Source: Opitutaceae bacterium (GTDB lineage Bacteria; Verrucomicrobiota; Verrucomicrobiia; Opitutales; Opitutaceae). Taken from it: a DNA stretch of 64,000 bases. A program made the position numbers and the translations under genes. Positions 44,337-54,413 of this stretch are shown in pieces; within the stretch, counting starts at the first letter, position 1, and each line of letters starts with the position of its first letter. The notes below the pieces were generated by a model. The model did no database searches. It had not been told where the DNA came from and saw nothing but the letters and a program-made list of their open reading frames with translations. Location: contig JANQKI010000185.1 of NCBI GenBank assembly GCA_028281165.1, positions 1 through 64,000 of the forward strand, written 5' to 3'.

Positions 44337-45698
44337 GTGGCGAAGTCCGATCAAACCAATCCTCTTTCACTACCTAACATCCGCCGCTTTATCGCATTCC
44401 GGGTTTTGTTTAATGCCCGATTCTACTATCCTGTATTCACGATCATATTCCTAGACTTCGGTCTCTCGCTTGAGCAATTCGCTATTCTCAACGTCGTTTG
44501 GGCAGCCAGCATCGTACTGTTGGAAGTGCCTTCGGGAGCGATGGCAGATACAATTGGGAGGCGCAATCTAGTCGTCATAGCAGCGGCAATCATGATCATA
44601 GAAATGCTTCTTCTCTGTTTCGCCCCTATCGGAAACAGCCAAGTCGTCTTTTACCTCTTCATGGTAAACCGCATTTTGAGTGGAGCGGCCGAGGCCGCAG
44701 CGAGCGGAGCGGATGAGGCCCTTGCCTATGACACGATGAAGGAAGCAGGAATGGAGAAAGATTGGGGACGTGTATTGGAAATTCAAATGCGCCGCCAATC
44801 GATAGCCTTCGTAATCGCCATGAGTCTAGGAGCGATCCTTTACGATCACACTAGGCTTAATGTCTTTCTAGAATGGCTGAGCATTCCGCTCGTCGTCTCA
44901 AAAGAAATGTCAATGCGACTGCCTCTTTTTCTAACCCTGGCGCTAGGATTCGCAGCGTTTTTCGCAACATTGGGAATGCGTGAAACCAGCAACCAAGCCA
45001 GGGAAGGAAAAAAACTTACCTTAGGCTCTTGCAGTAATGTTGCTATCGACGCCTTTCGCAAAACCTTCTCGACGGGTGGATGGATCCTCAGAACGCCAGC
45101 CGCGCTCATTATTATTCTAGCGGGTTTTCTCTTCGATCATATCGCTAGGATGATCCTCACTTTGAACAGCCAGTATTATCGATTGATCGACTTGCCCGAA
45201 GCCAGCTTTGGATTTATTGGATCTGGCTTGGCTCTACTTGGCATATTCATTCCTCGCTTGGGAAGATGGCTAGTTGAGAGCAAGACGAAGGGTTTCAATT
45301 TCACGCTGCTCGGAATCTTAACGTTGGTAGGACTTTGGCTCATGAGCCTTTTCACTCCTGTTTGGGGTGCCCTCCCAATGCTCGCCATCTATGTGAGCAT
45401 CTTTCTGACAGGCTTTTTCGTAAGCCACTACTTAAATGAAGTTACGGACTCGGATATCAGAGCCACTGCTCTCAGCTTCAAAGGCCTTTCTTTCAATTTA
45501 GCCTACGGAGGGATCGGCATACTCTATTCCTGGCTGGTAAACCATCTAAGGCAGAGCGAAGAAGCCATGGGATCGCTACAAGGGGAGGAACTGGAGAACT
45601 CTCTTTTCATCGAAGCCATGTCATGGTTTCCAGGATACTTCGCTATCGTTTTTGCAGTTATCCTGCTGTACGGCTTCAGCAAGCGGAAGACTATTTAG
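44337..45698 (+). CDS. MFS family transporter
   Basis: A 453-aa integral membrane protein with about twelve hydrophobic helices and the MFS loop motif between helices 2 and 3, GAMADTIGRRNLV. Substrate is unknown; drug or metabolite efflux types have this form. The start is GTG 44337; the ATG at 44330 is out of frame. It faces the following gene end to end. Confidence 0.88.
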   Translation: MAKSDQTNPLSLPNIRRFIAFRVLFNARFYYPVFTIIFLDFGLSLEQFAILNVVWAASIVLLEVPSGAMADTIGRRNLVVIAAAIMIIEMLLLCFAPIGNSQVVFYLFMVNRILSGAAEAAASGADEALAYDTMKEAGMEKDWGRVLEIQMRRQSIAFVIAMSLGAILYDHTRLNVFLEWLSIPLVVSKEMSMRLPLFLTLALGFAAFFATLGMRETSNQAREGKKLTLGSCSNVAIDAFRKTFSTGGWILRTPAALIIILAGFLFDHIARMILTLNSQYYRLIDLPEASFGFIGSGLALLGIFIPRLGRWLVESKTKGFNFTLLGILTLVGLWLMSLFTPVWGALPMLAIYVSIFLTGFFVSHYLNEVTDSDIRATALSFKGLSFNLAYGGIGILYSWLVNHLRQSEEAMGSLQGEELENSLFIEAMSWFPGYFAIVFAVILLYGFSKRKTI

Positions 45699-45742
45699 CA
45701 AAGTGATTTTCGTATTCTATATATGAATACAAAGTCAAGCCA

Positions 45743-46744
45743 TCAATCTTCTGGCAAATCAGTTTCTTCCTTTATTTCGGCATCGCCCAGCTCGGGGAAC
45801 CAATGAGGAGCATTGGCAATGATGCTCATGATGACACTGCCAAAAATGATCTGGTTGAACGCCGCATCTTGTTCCCCAACCTCTTGCATGTTCGACTCTA
45901 CCCGCTCGGATAGTCGACTCATTGTCTCCACCGTATTTTTAAGGCGAACGAATCGATCTCGAAAATCAGTGTCTTTGATAGAAGCTCCCTGATCTCCCTT
46001 CGTACGAATCTTATCGATGATTTGAAAAAGACAGTCATTGACCCACTCCTTAACACAGGAATCGAAGTAAACCTTAAAAGGCTCTACAGCAGTCATAGAG
46101 TCCATTTGAAAACTGCCCATCTTTTCTGTCGGAATAGAGTTTTGCAGAAACAGGATTTCTTGAGCCCTTGACATGGCTGGACCCAGATTGACTTGAGACT
46201 CGTCATCAGAATCATGGATTTGGTCCGCCATTGCCTGGCAGTTGAAAATCATACGAATGTGCGGCTCGATATCATTATAGCCGATGTATCCAAGTTCCCC
46301 TTTGAAGAATTCCCATTGGTTTTCGCAAACTCTCGTAAAGTGTTTGCTCAATGTATCCATATGAGCGCTATCCGGATTCCGACTAACCTTCGCGTAAACA
46401 CCGGAGATATTTCTGAGAGCCAGACGAGCATGAACGACAAGCTCGCCGAGTTTAGCTTTAGCCGTTTTAATTGCCTCCTCGTAAAACTCGCCACATTCCA
46501 GCTCGATACGTTTTACTTCCTCCTTATAGAGCGCTTTCGGATCGTTTAGCGGGCTTGGAGTCGACTGTGTTTGCGTAAAACTCTCCGCAGCCGCTACCGT
46601 TTGCTTTTTAGAGGCATCTCGAAAGAGGGTTAGCATTATCCAACCGGCAGTCGCCCCAAAAGCGAGAATGGCAATTATTCCAAGAAACTCAGTAAAACGG
46701 CTTCCGTTTAAAAAAACCGAAGCGAATTGAAATTCATAAAGCAT
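45743..46744 (-). CDS. Membrane-anchored protein of unknown function
   Basis: A 333-aa protein not recognised. It has one N-terminal membrane helix (about 20-41), a low-complexity linker (45-70), and a long helical soluble part with conserved-looking Trp, Cys and Asp-rich segments (NQWEFFKGELGYIGYNDIE, IFNCQAMADQIHDSDDES). A hydrophobic stretch near residue 300-318 may be a second membrane or packing helix. Charged ends suggest a cytoplasmic or periplasmic coiled scaffold. It may be specific to this lineage. No operon partner is evident. Confidence 0.6.
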   Translation of the reverse strand: MLYEFQFASVFLNGSRFTEFLGIIAILAFGATAGWIMLTLFRDASKKQTVAAAESFTQTQSTPSPLNDPKALYKEEVKRIELECGEFYEEAIKTAKAKLGELVVHARLALRNISGVYAKVSRNPDSAHMDTLSKHFTRVCENQWEFFKGELGYIGYNDIEPHIRMIFNCQAMADQIHDSDDESQVNLGPAMSRAQEILFLQNSIPTEKMGSFQMDSMTAVEPFKVYFDSCVKEWVNDCLFQIIDKIRTKGDQGASIKDTDFRDRFVRLKNTVETMSRLSERVESNMQEVGEQDAAFNQIIFGSVIMSIIANAPHWFPELGDAEIKEETDLPED

Positions 46745-46896
46745 AATGCGAAGCAGGTTTTTAGGAAAAACCCGTTCCCATTATCTACGGTCACGACGCT
46801 AAGGCAGTTAAAGAAGCTTTAGTCTAAAAGACCTAGTCCACACAACCAGAGCGTCAACCAGACTAGTATTTACTATACCTTTACAAGACTCAGCCT

Positions 46897-47130
46897 CTAG
46901 CGCCTTACGTCCAAAAGCGACCCAACCATTTCGTCCTGAGCTCTGATTACAGCAAGATTAGCTTCAAACATACGCTCGCTTTCGATCAATTCCACCATTC
47001 GTGAGGACGTCACCTCTCCTTGGGCAATCTTTTCAGCAGCTTTTTCAAACTTCGCCTTGGCCAGCCTCGCTCCCTCAATCGATCGGCTAAAATCGGTAAA
47101 CGAAGTCGAAGAAACGGATGGGATGGACAT
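46897..47130 (-). CDS. Small FlgC/rod-protein C-terminal-like protein
   Basis: A 77-aa protein whose residues about 42-74 (SRMVELIESERMFEANLAVIRAQDEM, then GSLLDV) match the C-terminal helix pattern of flagellar axial proteins FlgB/FlgC/FlgG, which end in EMVxMIxAQRxYEAN and then DEMLGTLLD. The N-terminal rod half is missing, so it is a stand-alone tail-type protein; such small genes exist in other Gram-negative genomes. No flagellar operon lies nearby. It could be an assembly decoy, an adapter or a remnant. Confidence 0.68.
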   Translation of the reverse strand: MSIPSVSSTSFTDFSRSIEGARLAKAKFEKAAEKIAQGEVTSSRMVELIESERMFEANLAVIRAQDEMVGSLLDVRR

Positions 47131-47281
47131 GAGGCCATCATAAACTAAAGCAGGCTCTGAGAGCTATCCCGAGAAGCGTTCAAACCACCATCTATTTTCC
47201 TCTATCCAAAAGCTCATGGGTAGGCATTAAGCTCCAGCGACCAGTAGGAAAAAGCGCGGAAAACATAGAAGCAGAGTAGCC

Positions 47282-49813
47282 TTAGCGCCACTCGTGTTTA
47301 GGGTAGCGTCCCTTCAATTCCTTTTTGATCGATGCATAGGAATGATTCCAAAAGTCGTTCAGATTTTCCGTTGTTTGAACGGGGCGAGAATTGGGAGCGA
47401 GGATCTCCCAAAGCGGGGTAACGCGTCCCTGGCAAATGGTCACTTTATCATCCAAGTCGTAAAGCTCCTGAATCTTGGCCGAAATCATAGGCCGTTCTCC
47501 ATCAGCGTATCGCAATCTAGCGCGCTTCCCGTTAGCCAACGACAATCTGAGAGGCGTCTCGACATCGAGGAGACCAACAGCCTCATTCCCAATCCAAGAT
47601 TTAATATGAGGCAGAACCGATACCTTTTTCAGATCCTTCAGACTCCTAGCCCCATAGCAACATTGCTCTAAAACAAGAATCTTTACGTCTGTATCTATAG
47701 GGTCGATACCGTACTCAGGAAAAGCTTCAGCAATCAGATTGACGCGCGCTACGAATGACTCAACCTCATCGTCCCATTTCTCGAGACGAAGCTTACCTTC
47801 CGCGATCATCCTCCCTAGAATCGAAGCTGCTGCAGGCAAATCGACCTCCAGATCCTCTTCTCTTTCAATCTCCAAATCCAAGTAGCTTGCGAACCGTTTG
47901 CGAAGCACCCTTTTGCGCTTCTCATCGTAAAACACCGAATCGCCCGACTCAAAAGCATAGGGATAAAGATCCTCTAGCCAGTCCCGCTCAATCGCAGAAC
48001 AATGGCTCAATACAGTAGTTACTTGGCCTCGCTGGTTTCCAATCTCGCTCGCTTCGCAAGCAACAAACAGTTCCGCATCATCGACAGAGCTATCACGCGA
48101 AAGCAATCCTCGCTTCCCCCCAACCATATCGCAACGATAAGTGCCTCGATCAAGACGCCGACAGACACGATCAGGGAACCCAATCAGCAGGCATTTTCTC
48201 AATACATCGTCACTTAGCGAAGGATCGTCAACTTGCCCAGAACCCATTGGGCCAAGCAAGAGAAGCTGATCTACAATTTTTCCAATCTGGCGAGCAGTCT
48301 GACCATGGGCGCCAATAACGCGGCAGAACTTCAGTTCGAAATTTCGTTCCCTAATCGCTTTCCAAATATTGATCTGCGTTTTGAAATCGCACTGTGAAGA
48401 CTCGTCTTGGTACCGCTCTCTCCAAAGCTCAGTCTCCTTATCCACTTTTTTCAGTAAAAGGCCCCGGCTCTGCGCAGTGGCCGTTATCAGAGCCATATCG
48501 AAATAGCAGCCAGCATCCCAAGCGGCAAGTAGCATAGCGGCATATCGAGGATGGACCGGAAAGGAGCTCATCCTCTCGCCCAAGTCAGTCAATCTTCCTT
48601 CCACATTTATGGCTCCCAGGTTTCGCAGCAAGGATAGCGCGTCATGAAGCCTTGATTTCGAAGGAGTCTCGATCCAGCGAAATGTATCGAGATTCTCAAC
48701 ACCCGAAGCGAGAAGTCCGAGTACGGATTCAGAAAGGTCGAGGCGAGCGATTTCGGGTTCGATTCGATCAGATCGCTGGTGGTGGTCCTTCTCCGCCCAT
48801 AGCCGAATGCAGAGGCCCTCTGAAGTACGCCCTGCCCTACCCGTTCGCTGTGTTGCGGAGGCATCGCTGATCTTTTCAATCCAAAGGGTGTTTATGCCAC
48901 GACTCGGATCATAGCGGGCTATCCGAGCCTGCCCGCTATCTATCACGACCCTAACATTTTCGATAGTAAGCGAAGTCTCAGCTACGTTCGTAGCCACAAT
49001 AACCTTACGCCTACGACTGGCTTCCAAAACTAAATCCTGATCCTTTGCACTCAATTCGCTGTGCAGGGGGAGGAGTTGAAAGTCGCTTGAAGAAAGGACT
49101 GACCCCAAAGACCGAATCGTTCTGCCGATTTCATAGGCTCCGGGCATAAAAACCAGAACATGCCCCTCGTCAATTTCTCTCGCAGCCTCTCCCGTGGCTT
49201 GAGCAGCCAGATCCCAAACTGGCGTATTCGATCGAGCTAATCTATTTTCTATATACCGTATCGAAACAGAAAATACACGCCCCTCCGATCTCACAATTTC
49301 ACATGGTTCGAGATACTTTAGCAAAGCATCTGTATCCAAAGTCGCTGACATGACGATGATTTTCAAATCATGCCTCGATGTTTCTTGAAGCATCACAGCC
49401 CTTGCTAGGGCAATATCCGCCTGAGCGCTACGCTCGTGAAATTCGTCAAAGACGAGTATGGAAACCCCTTTCAGTTCAGGTTCGGCGATCAGTTTGCGTA
49501 GAAAAATTCCTTCTGTCGCGAATCGAATTCGAGTTTTAGACGAAGAAACATTCTCATGCCTAATCTGGTAGCCAGCCGTTTCTCCTAGCCGCTCTCCCAT
49601 TTCGAAAGCAACACGTTTTGCCAACATGCGAGTAGCTATTCTCCGAGGCTGCAGTACGATAACCTCGCCTGAATCCAGCAAACCGTTTCGATAAAGGAAT
49701 TGCGGCGTTTGAGTCGACTTGCCCGAGCCGGTCGGAGCCTCCAGGATCACTCGATTCGAACGGCTCAAAGCTTCGATGAGCTGAAGCTCTATTTCATGGA
49801 TTGGCAAACTCAC
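47282..49813 (-). CDS. hrpB: ATP-dependent helicase HrpB
   Basis: DExH-box RNA helicase of the HrpB type (843 aa). Walker A is APTGSGKSTQ at 27-36, the DEFHER motif is in VFDEFHERSAQADI, and SATLDTDAL, QRTGRAGR and the long HrpB-specific C-terminal domain are present. HrpB is a dispensable helicase in E. coli with unclear substrates. It is divergent from typA across about 140 bp. Confidence 0.93.
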   Translation of the reverse strand: MSLPIHEIELQLIEALSRSNRVILEAPTGSGKSTQTPQFLYRNGLLDSGEVIVLQPRRIATRMLAKRVAFEMGERLGETAGYQIRHENVSSSKTRIRFATEGIFLRKLIAEPELKGVSILVFDEFHERSAQADIALARAVMLQETSRHDLKIIVMSATLDTDALLKYLEPCEIVRSEGRVFSVSIRYIENRLARSNTPVWDLAAQATGEAAREIDEGHVLVFMPGAYEIGRTIRSLGSVLSSSDFQLLPLHSELSAKDQDLVLEASRRRKVIVATNVAETSLTIENVRVVIDSGQARIARYDPSRGINTLWIEKISDASATQRTGRAGRTSEGLCIRLWAEKDHHQRSDRIEPEIARLDLSESVLGLLASGVENLDTFRWIETPSKSRLHDALSLLRNLGAINVEGRLTDLGERMSSFPVHPRYAAMLLAAWDAGCYFDMALITATAQSRGLLLKKVDKETELWRERYQDESSQCDFKTQINIWKAIRERNFELKFCRVIGAHGQTARQIGKIVDQLLLLGPMGSGQVDDPSLSDDVLRKCLLIGFPDRVCRRLDRGTYRCDMVGGKRGLLSRDSSVDDAELFVACEASEIGNQRGQVTTVLSHCSAIERDWLEDLYPYAFESGDSVFYDEKRKRVLRKRFASYLDLEIEREEDLEVDLPAAASILGRMIAEGKLRLEKWDDEVESFVARVNLIAEAFPEYGIDPIDTDVKILVLEQCCYGARSLKDLKKVSVLPHIKSWIGNEAVGLLDVETPLRLSLANGKRARLRYADGERPMISAKIQELYDLDDKVTICQGRVTPLWEILAPNSRPVQTTENLNDFWNHSYASIKKELKGRYPKHEWR

Positions 49814-49954
49814 TGCTCAAGCAGGGACAATCGCGAATACTCTGTCAATTTCTTGAAGTTCGAGGGCGTCGCCAGCGGATATTTCACCTCCACGCTTGCC
49901 AAAGAAGGAAGCAAGCGTCATTCCCATCGCTTTCTCGAATCGAGGAACACCAGA

Positions 49955-51763
49955 ATGAAGCAGAACGAAAACATTCGCAACATCGCTATCATAGCTCACG
50001 TCGACCACGGGAAGACCACGTTAGTTGATTGCTTAATGCGCGAAGGTGGCGTCTATCGCGAGAATCAAGAAGTCGCCGAAAGAGCGATGGATTCAATGGA
50101 CCTCGAACGGGAAAAAGGCATCACTATTAAAGCGAAAAACACCTCGGTCCACTGGCGAGACAAGACCATAAATATCGTGGATACTCCAGGGCATGCCGAC
50201 TTTGGAGGCGAGGTAGAGCGCGTAATGAAAATGGTGGACGGCGTTCTCCTTTTGGTAGACGCCAAGGATGGTCCTCAAGCTCAAACGCGTTTTGTCCTTC
50301 GCAAGGCCTTAGCGCACGGCTTGAAGCCGATAGTCTTGGTAAATAAGCTTGATCGCGAACACGCGGATCCCGAAAGAGCGCACGATCTGGTTCTCGAACT
50401 CCTCCTGGAACTCGACGCCGATGAAGATCAGTTCAATGCCCCGTTCATTTACGGCTCGGCCAAAAACGCTTTCGCAGTCAGAAGTCTCGAAGATGAGAAG
50501 AAAGACATGACTCCCCTTTTCGAGACCATTTTGGAGCGTATTCCCGCTCCGGAAGCGGATGCTGAGAGCGATTTTCGCATGCTGGTGAGCAATATTGACT
50601 GGGACGACTACGTCGGTCGCGTCGCCATTGGCAAGGTCTTGAGCGGAAGTATCCAAACAGGCGATACGATTTTTAGAGTTTTGAAGGACGGCGCACGCCA
50701 ACGTTGCAAGATCACAAAGGTTTTTGAATACACCGGCTTGAAAACAAGCGAATCGATAAAAGGCGAAGCGGGCAACATTGTCGGCATTTCCGGATTCGAG
50801 GAAGTCGATATCGGAGAAACGCTTTGCGCGAAAGAAGACCAAGAAGCTCTCCCCTTTATCGATATCGACCCGCCTACAATCCAAATGCAATTTGCGGTTA
50901 ATGATGGCCCACTGGCCGGTCGCGACGGGAAGCTAGTGACCTCGCGACAAATCAGAGAGCGTCTCTTTCGCGAAATGAAGACCAATGTCTCCATTCAAGT
51001 GGAAGATTCGGAAACTAGCGGCGTATTCAATGTTTCCGCGCGCGGCGCAATGCAAATCGCTGTTCTGGTGGAAACGATGCGAAGAGAAGGTTACGAAGTG
51101 CTGGTCTCGCGCCCTACCGTAATTACCAAGGAAAGCGATGGAAAAACGATGGAGCCCTTCGAAACGCTTTGGGTGGAACTGCCCGAAGACTGCATGGGCG
51201 GGCTTATGGAGAACCTTGCTAGCCGCAAGGGACATATGACCAACATGGAAACGCGCAATGGAACCGTTTTTCTCGAGGCCGAAATTCCAACACGGGGACT
51301 GATTGGATTGGAGATAGACCTGGTAAACGCTACGAGTGGTCACGGGATCATGTCCCATCTCTTTAAGGAATACCGACCTCAAGCTGGCGAAATCGTTACC
51401 CGCCAATCCGGAACACTCGTTTCCATGGACAATGGCAAAACCACTGCCTACGCTCTCGCTGCTTTAGAAGATCGAGGAAAGCTCTTCATCGGAGCGGGTA
51501 CGGAAGTCTACGAAGGCATGATCATTGGCGAAAATCCGCGAAAAAGCGACATGCCAGTAAATCCTACTAAAGCAAAACAGCTGACCAATTTTCGCAGTCA
51601 AGGAGAAGGAAAAGGCATTCAGCTCTCGCCTCCCGTAACGTTTAGTTTGGAGCGTTCGATTGAATACATCGCTCCAGACGAATTCGTGGAAGCTACTCCC
51701 AACCACTTGCGTTTAAGAAAACGAATACTGAATAGCACCTTACGCAAACGAGCCGCTCGCTAA
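49955..51763 (+). CDS. typA: Ribosome-associated GTPase BipA/TypA
   Basis: Translational GTPase close to EF-G, acting in ribosome assembly and stress adaptation. G-domain motifs are [22 protein letters not shown] and NKLD; the C-terminal BipA domains follow, with [14 protein letters not shown] and [16 protein letters not shown]. The start is placed at ATG 49955 ([13 protein letters not shown]), giving 603 aa, the usual BipA size. The upstream in-frame extension to 49700 overlaps hrpB in antisense and is not credible. Confidence 0.95.
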   Translation: MKQNENIRNIAIIAHVDHGKTTLVDCLMREGGVYRENQEVAERAMDSMDLEREKGITIKAKNTSVHWRDKTINIVDTPGHADFGGEVERVMKMVDGVLLLVDAKDGPQAQTRFVLRKALAHGLKPIVLVNKLDREHADPERAHDLVLELLLELDADEDQFNAPFIYGSAKNAFAVRSLEDEKKDMTPLFETILERIPAPEADAESDFRMLVSNIDWDDYVGRVAIGKVLSGSIQTGDTIFRVLKDGARQRCKITKVFEYTGLKTSESIKGEAGNIVGISGFEEVDIGETLCAKEDQEALPFIDIDPPTIQMQFAVNDGPLAGRDGKLVTSRQIRERLFREMKTNVSIQVEDSETSGVFNVSARGAMQIAVLVETMRREGYEVLVSRPTVITKESDGKTMEPFETLWVELPEDCMGGLMENLASRKGHMTNMETRNGTVFLEAEIPTRGLIGLEIDLVNATSGHGIMSHLFKEYRPQAGEIVTRQSGTLVSMDNGKTTAYALAALEDRGKLFIGAGTEVYEGMIIGENPRKSDMPVNPTKAKQLTNFRSQGEGKGIQLSPPVTFSLERSIEYIAPDEFVEATPNHLRLRKRILNSTLRKRAAR

Positions 51764-51783
51764 TTTCGAAGGCAGATTGCTCG

Positions 51784-51939
51784 TATCCAATTTGGATATA
51801 CGGTGTTAGCCAAGATTTCGACACCGTTTGCGAAAAACTACGCGAAATCGAGAGAGAATTCGGGTTGAGATTTCAATATCGCCTGCGTAGTTTCATTATT
51901 CACTAGCGACTACCCTTGCTTGCTAGAAGGCATAGTCGC
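51784..51939. promoter_or_regulatory. Palindromes upstream of the Tat-signal dehydratase gene
   Basis: A perfect 7-1-7 palindrome, TATCCAA-T-TTGGATA, is at 51784-51798. A second structure, GCGACTA 51906-51912 paired with TAGTCGC 51933-51939 with inner CCTT/AAGG pairing, lies 30 bp before the start codon. The first looks like a repressor operator, the second like an mRNA hairpin or another operator. The regulator is unknown. Confidence 0.4.
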
Positions 51940-51969
51940 CAAACCCTTCTATCATCCTACCTGCAGTTT

Positions 51970-53346
51970 ATGGCTACCCCTCTCAAAGAATTGGAAGATA
52001 AAGAAAGCGATCTACCCTGCGACAGACGATCCTTTTTGAAGAAATCCACGCTCGGAGGTATTTCCTTAGGCGCCATGATGCTCTCCTCGGTCGAGGATAC
52101 GTTAGCCCACGTCACCTCGAACGTTAATCGTTATTCGAGCCCTTCAGATCTGAAAATTACAGACCTCCGGTACGTGATTGTGCATCACCTCGATCGCATC
52201 ACGCCAATCATTAAAATCGACACCAACCAAGGGATCTACGGTCTGGGCGAGGTCAGAGAAGACGGCGACAAGAGGAACGCCTTACGTTTGAAAAGCCACA
52301 TCCTAGGCAAAAATCCCTGCAATGTCGAAGGCATCTTCAAAAGCATCAAACGATTCGGAGGCCAGGGCAAGCTCGGCAGCGGCGTTAGCGCTATCGAGAT
52401 GGCGCTGTGGGATCTTACAGGTAAAGCTTACGGAGTACCCTGCTGGCAGCTATTAGGAGGTCGATACAGGAATAAGATCCGATTGTACACGGACTTCATG
52501 GGTGAAACCGATTTCAATAAATTGGTTCCTCGCATCAAACACCGCACGGGAAATGAAGGCTTTACTTGGATAAAGATGACTCGTTGTTTCCGCCTAGTCG
52601 ATGCAACTCCAGGCGGTTACATAAAAACGACCACGGAAACGCTGAGCGACAAGGGGATTCAAGCTCTCGTAGAGTATTTCACGAAAGTGAGAGAACTGGT
52701 TGGTCCAGATCTCCCGGTATCAGCAGATCATTTCGGAGCCTCTCGCGACCTGAACTCGATGATACGATTAGGAAAAGCTCTTGAGCCATTTCGTTTGGCC
52801 TGGATGGAGGATCCTCTCAGTTGGCAAATGACTGAACAGCTCAAAAGCTTGTCTGAGGCCATCGATACTCCCGTTTTAACAGGCGAAAACATGTATTTAA
52901 AAGAGCCGTTCATGAAACTCTGCGATGCTAAAGCGGTGGATATCGTGCATCCCGATCAAGCTTCCGCTGGTGGATTGCTTGAAACAAAGAAGATTGGGGA
53001 CTACGCCCAGGAACATGGTATTGGAATGGCGCAGCATTTCACTGGAACCGCCATATCATTCATGGCCAACGTGCACATCGCCGCCGCCACGGAAAATGCG
53101 GCAGTCTTGGAGTTCCATCAAGAAGGAGAGGAAATCGCGGAAATGGAAAGCATGGTGAATAAGACCGGCGATTTCTCCATGGTTAAAGACGGCTATGCTG
53201 ATGTGCCTCTAGACGCTCCAGGTTTGGGAATCGAGATCAATGAGGAGGGACTAAAAAAGCATCTGCATCCAATGGACAAAAGCTACTTCGCTCCAACACT
53301 TGAATGGAATGACTGGGTCGATACGAGGTTCATCTATAATCCGTAG
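51970..53346 (+). CDS. Enolase-superfamily sugar-acid dehydratase with Tat signal
   Basis: Member of the mandelate racemase/muconate lactonising subgroup (458 aa from ATG 51970). A twin-arginine signal RRSFLKK is at 19-25 and implies export, although the h-region is weak. The barrel has metal ligands Asp253 (SADHFGA), Glu280 (MEDPLSW) and Glu306 (TGENMY), with the usual spacing of 27 and 26 residues, and a catalytic His356 (MAQHFTG). Sugar-acid dehydratases of this kind make 2-keto-3-deoxy acids; the exact acid is unknown. The earlier TTG at 51916 is less likely. The downstream DapA-family gene is 44 bp away and is probably the partner lyase. Confidence 0.85.
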   Translation: MATPLKELEDKESDLPCDRRSFLKKSTLGGISLGAMMLSSVEDTLAHVTSNVNRYSSPSDLKITDLRYVIVHHLDRITPIIKIDTNQGIYGLGEVREDGDKRNALRLKSHILGKNPCNVEGIFKSIKRFGGQGKLGSGVSAIEMALWDLTGKAYGVPCWQLLGGRYRNKIRLYTDFMGETDFNKLVPRIKHRTGNEGFTWIKMTRCFRLVDATPGGYIKTTTETLSDKGIQALVEYFTKVRELVGPDLPVSADHFGASRDLNSMIRLGKALEPFRLAWMEDPLSWQMTEQLKSLSEAIDTPVLTGENMYLKEPFMKLCDAKAVDIVHPDQASAGGLLETKKIGDYAQEHGIGMAQHFTGTAISFMANVHIAAATENAAVLEFHQEGEEIAEMESMVNKTGDFSMVKDGYADVPLDAPGLGIEINEEGLKKHLHPMDKSYFAPTLEWNDWVDTRFIYNP

Positions 53347-53390
53347 TATCTAGATTTTGATTACTCACGCTAACCACAACAAATGTATCA

Positions 53391-54413
53391 ATGAATAGAC
53401 GTAAATTTTTGCAAAACTCATTCGTCGGCAGCATAGGCGCTTCTTGGCTTGCCCTAGGAAATGTATCCAAATCTTTAGGGCAGACAACTTCCAGCTCTTT
53501 AGGCAAACACGAACCTTTCAAAGGCGTGTTTCCCATTATGCAGACCCCCTATTTAGAGGACGACAGCATTGATTTCGAATCGATGTCGCGACAAGTCGAC
53601 TTCGCAGCCAAAGGCGGGGCCGGTGGCATGGTTTGGCCTCAGCTCGCCAGCGAATTCTACGTCTTGACCGATGAGGAACGCATGAAGACCGCCGAGCTTA
53701 TGGTGAACAAAGCTAACGGTCGGCTGCCAATGATCGTTGGCGTCCAATCGACAAACTATTGGAAAGCGTCGTTAAAACTGGCGAAACATGCCCAATCCAT
53801 TGGAGCCGATGGCATAATCTCTTTGCCGCCCTACACAAGTCGAGCCGAGGTCGAGGTTGCGGCAGACTACTATCGGGCTCTGGCAAGAGAAGTAGACCTG
53901 CCCATCTTCATTCAAAATAGCGGTGGCAACTATGGTCCAGCCATGCCAACGGAAAAAATAATCGAACTAGCCAAGGAGTATCCATCAATAGCCTACATAA
54001 AAGAGGAATCCAAACCAGTGACCCATCGCATTGGGGCGATGGTTGAGCAAGGCGAAGGCATCCTGAGGGGCGTTTTCTCTGGCGGCTGGGGTTCCACTCT
54101 GCTGAACGAATTAAGGCGAGGTTGCGTCGGAACGATGCCAGGTTCATCGATTGTCGATGTTTACGCTAAAATCATAGACCTGTTCCTCGACGACAAACGA
54201 GAAGAAGCTCAGGAAATTTTCGACAAGGTCGTCTCTCTAGTGCGCTTCAAAGGCAATTTCTCCATCGCAATGGAAAAGGAAATTCTTACACGACGCGGAG
54301 TATTCAGAAATACGCGTATGCGGATAGCTCCCTACAAAATCACCTGGGACGAGATAGACCAAGAGGAGTTCGAAGTACTGTTCAACAACTTAAAGCCGCA
54401 CTTTTCGGTCTAG
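53391..54413 (+). CDS. DapA-family lyase with Tat signal
   Basis: Protein of the dihydrodipicolinate synthase/N-acetylneuraminate lyase superfamily (340 aa). An RRKFLQ twin-arginine motif is at 3-8, followed by a hydrophobic stretch. The Schiff-base lysine is Lys204 in AYIKEES. The tyrosine that normally lies about 28 residues before it (E. coli Tyr133) appears as Gln175 in FIQNSGG, so chemistry may differ from DapA. Located right behind a sugar-acid dehydratase, it plausibly cleaves the 2-keto-3-deoxy product or a related keto acid. Its stop codon abuts the stop of the gene on the other strand. Confidence 0.83.
   Translation: MNRRKFLQNSFVGSIGASWLALGNVSKSLGQTTSSSLGKHEPFKGVFPIMQTPYLEDDSIDFESMSRQVDFAAKGGAGGMVWPQLASEFYVLTDEERMKTAELMVNKANGRLPMIVGVQSTNYWKASLKLAKHAQSIGADGIISLPPYTSRAEVEVAADYYRALAREVDLPIFIQNSGGNYGPAMPTEKIIELAKEYPSIAYIKEESKPVTHRIGAMVEQGEGILRGVFSGGWGSTLLNELRRGCVGTMPGSSIVDVYAKIIDLFLDDKREEAQEIFDKVVSLVRFKGNFSIAMEKEILTRRGVFRNTRMRIAPYKITWDEIDQEEFEVLFNNLKPHFSV

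Noticed and set aside
49700-49954. N-terminal extension of typA
   Set aside because: It overlaps hrpB in antisense and lacks BipA similarity; ATG 49955 matches the family start.
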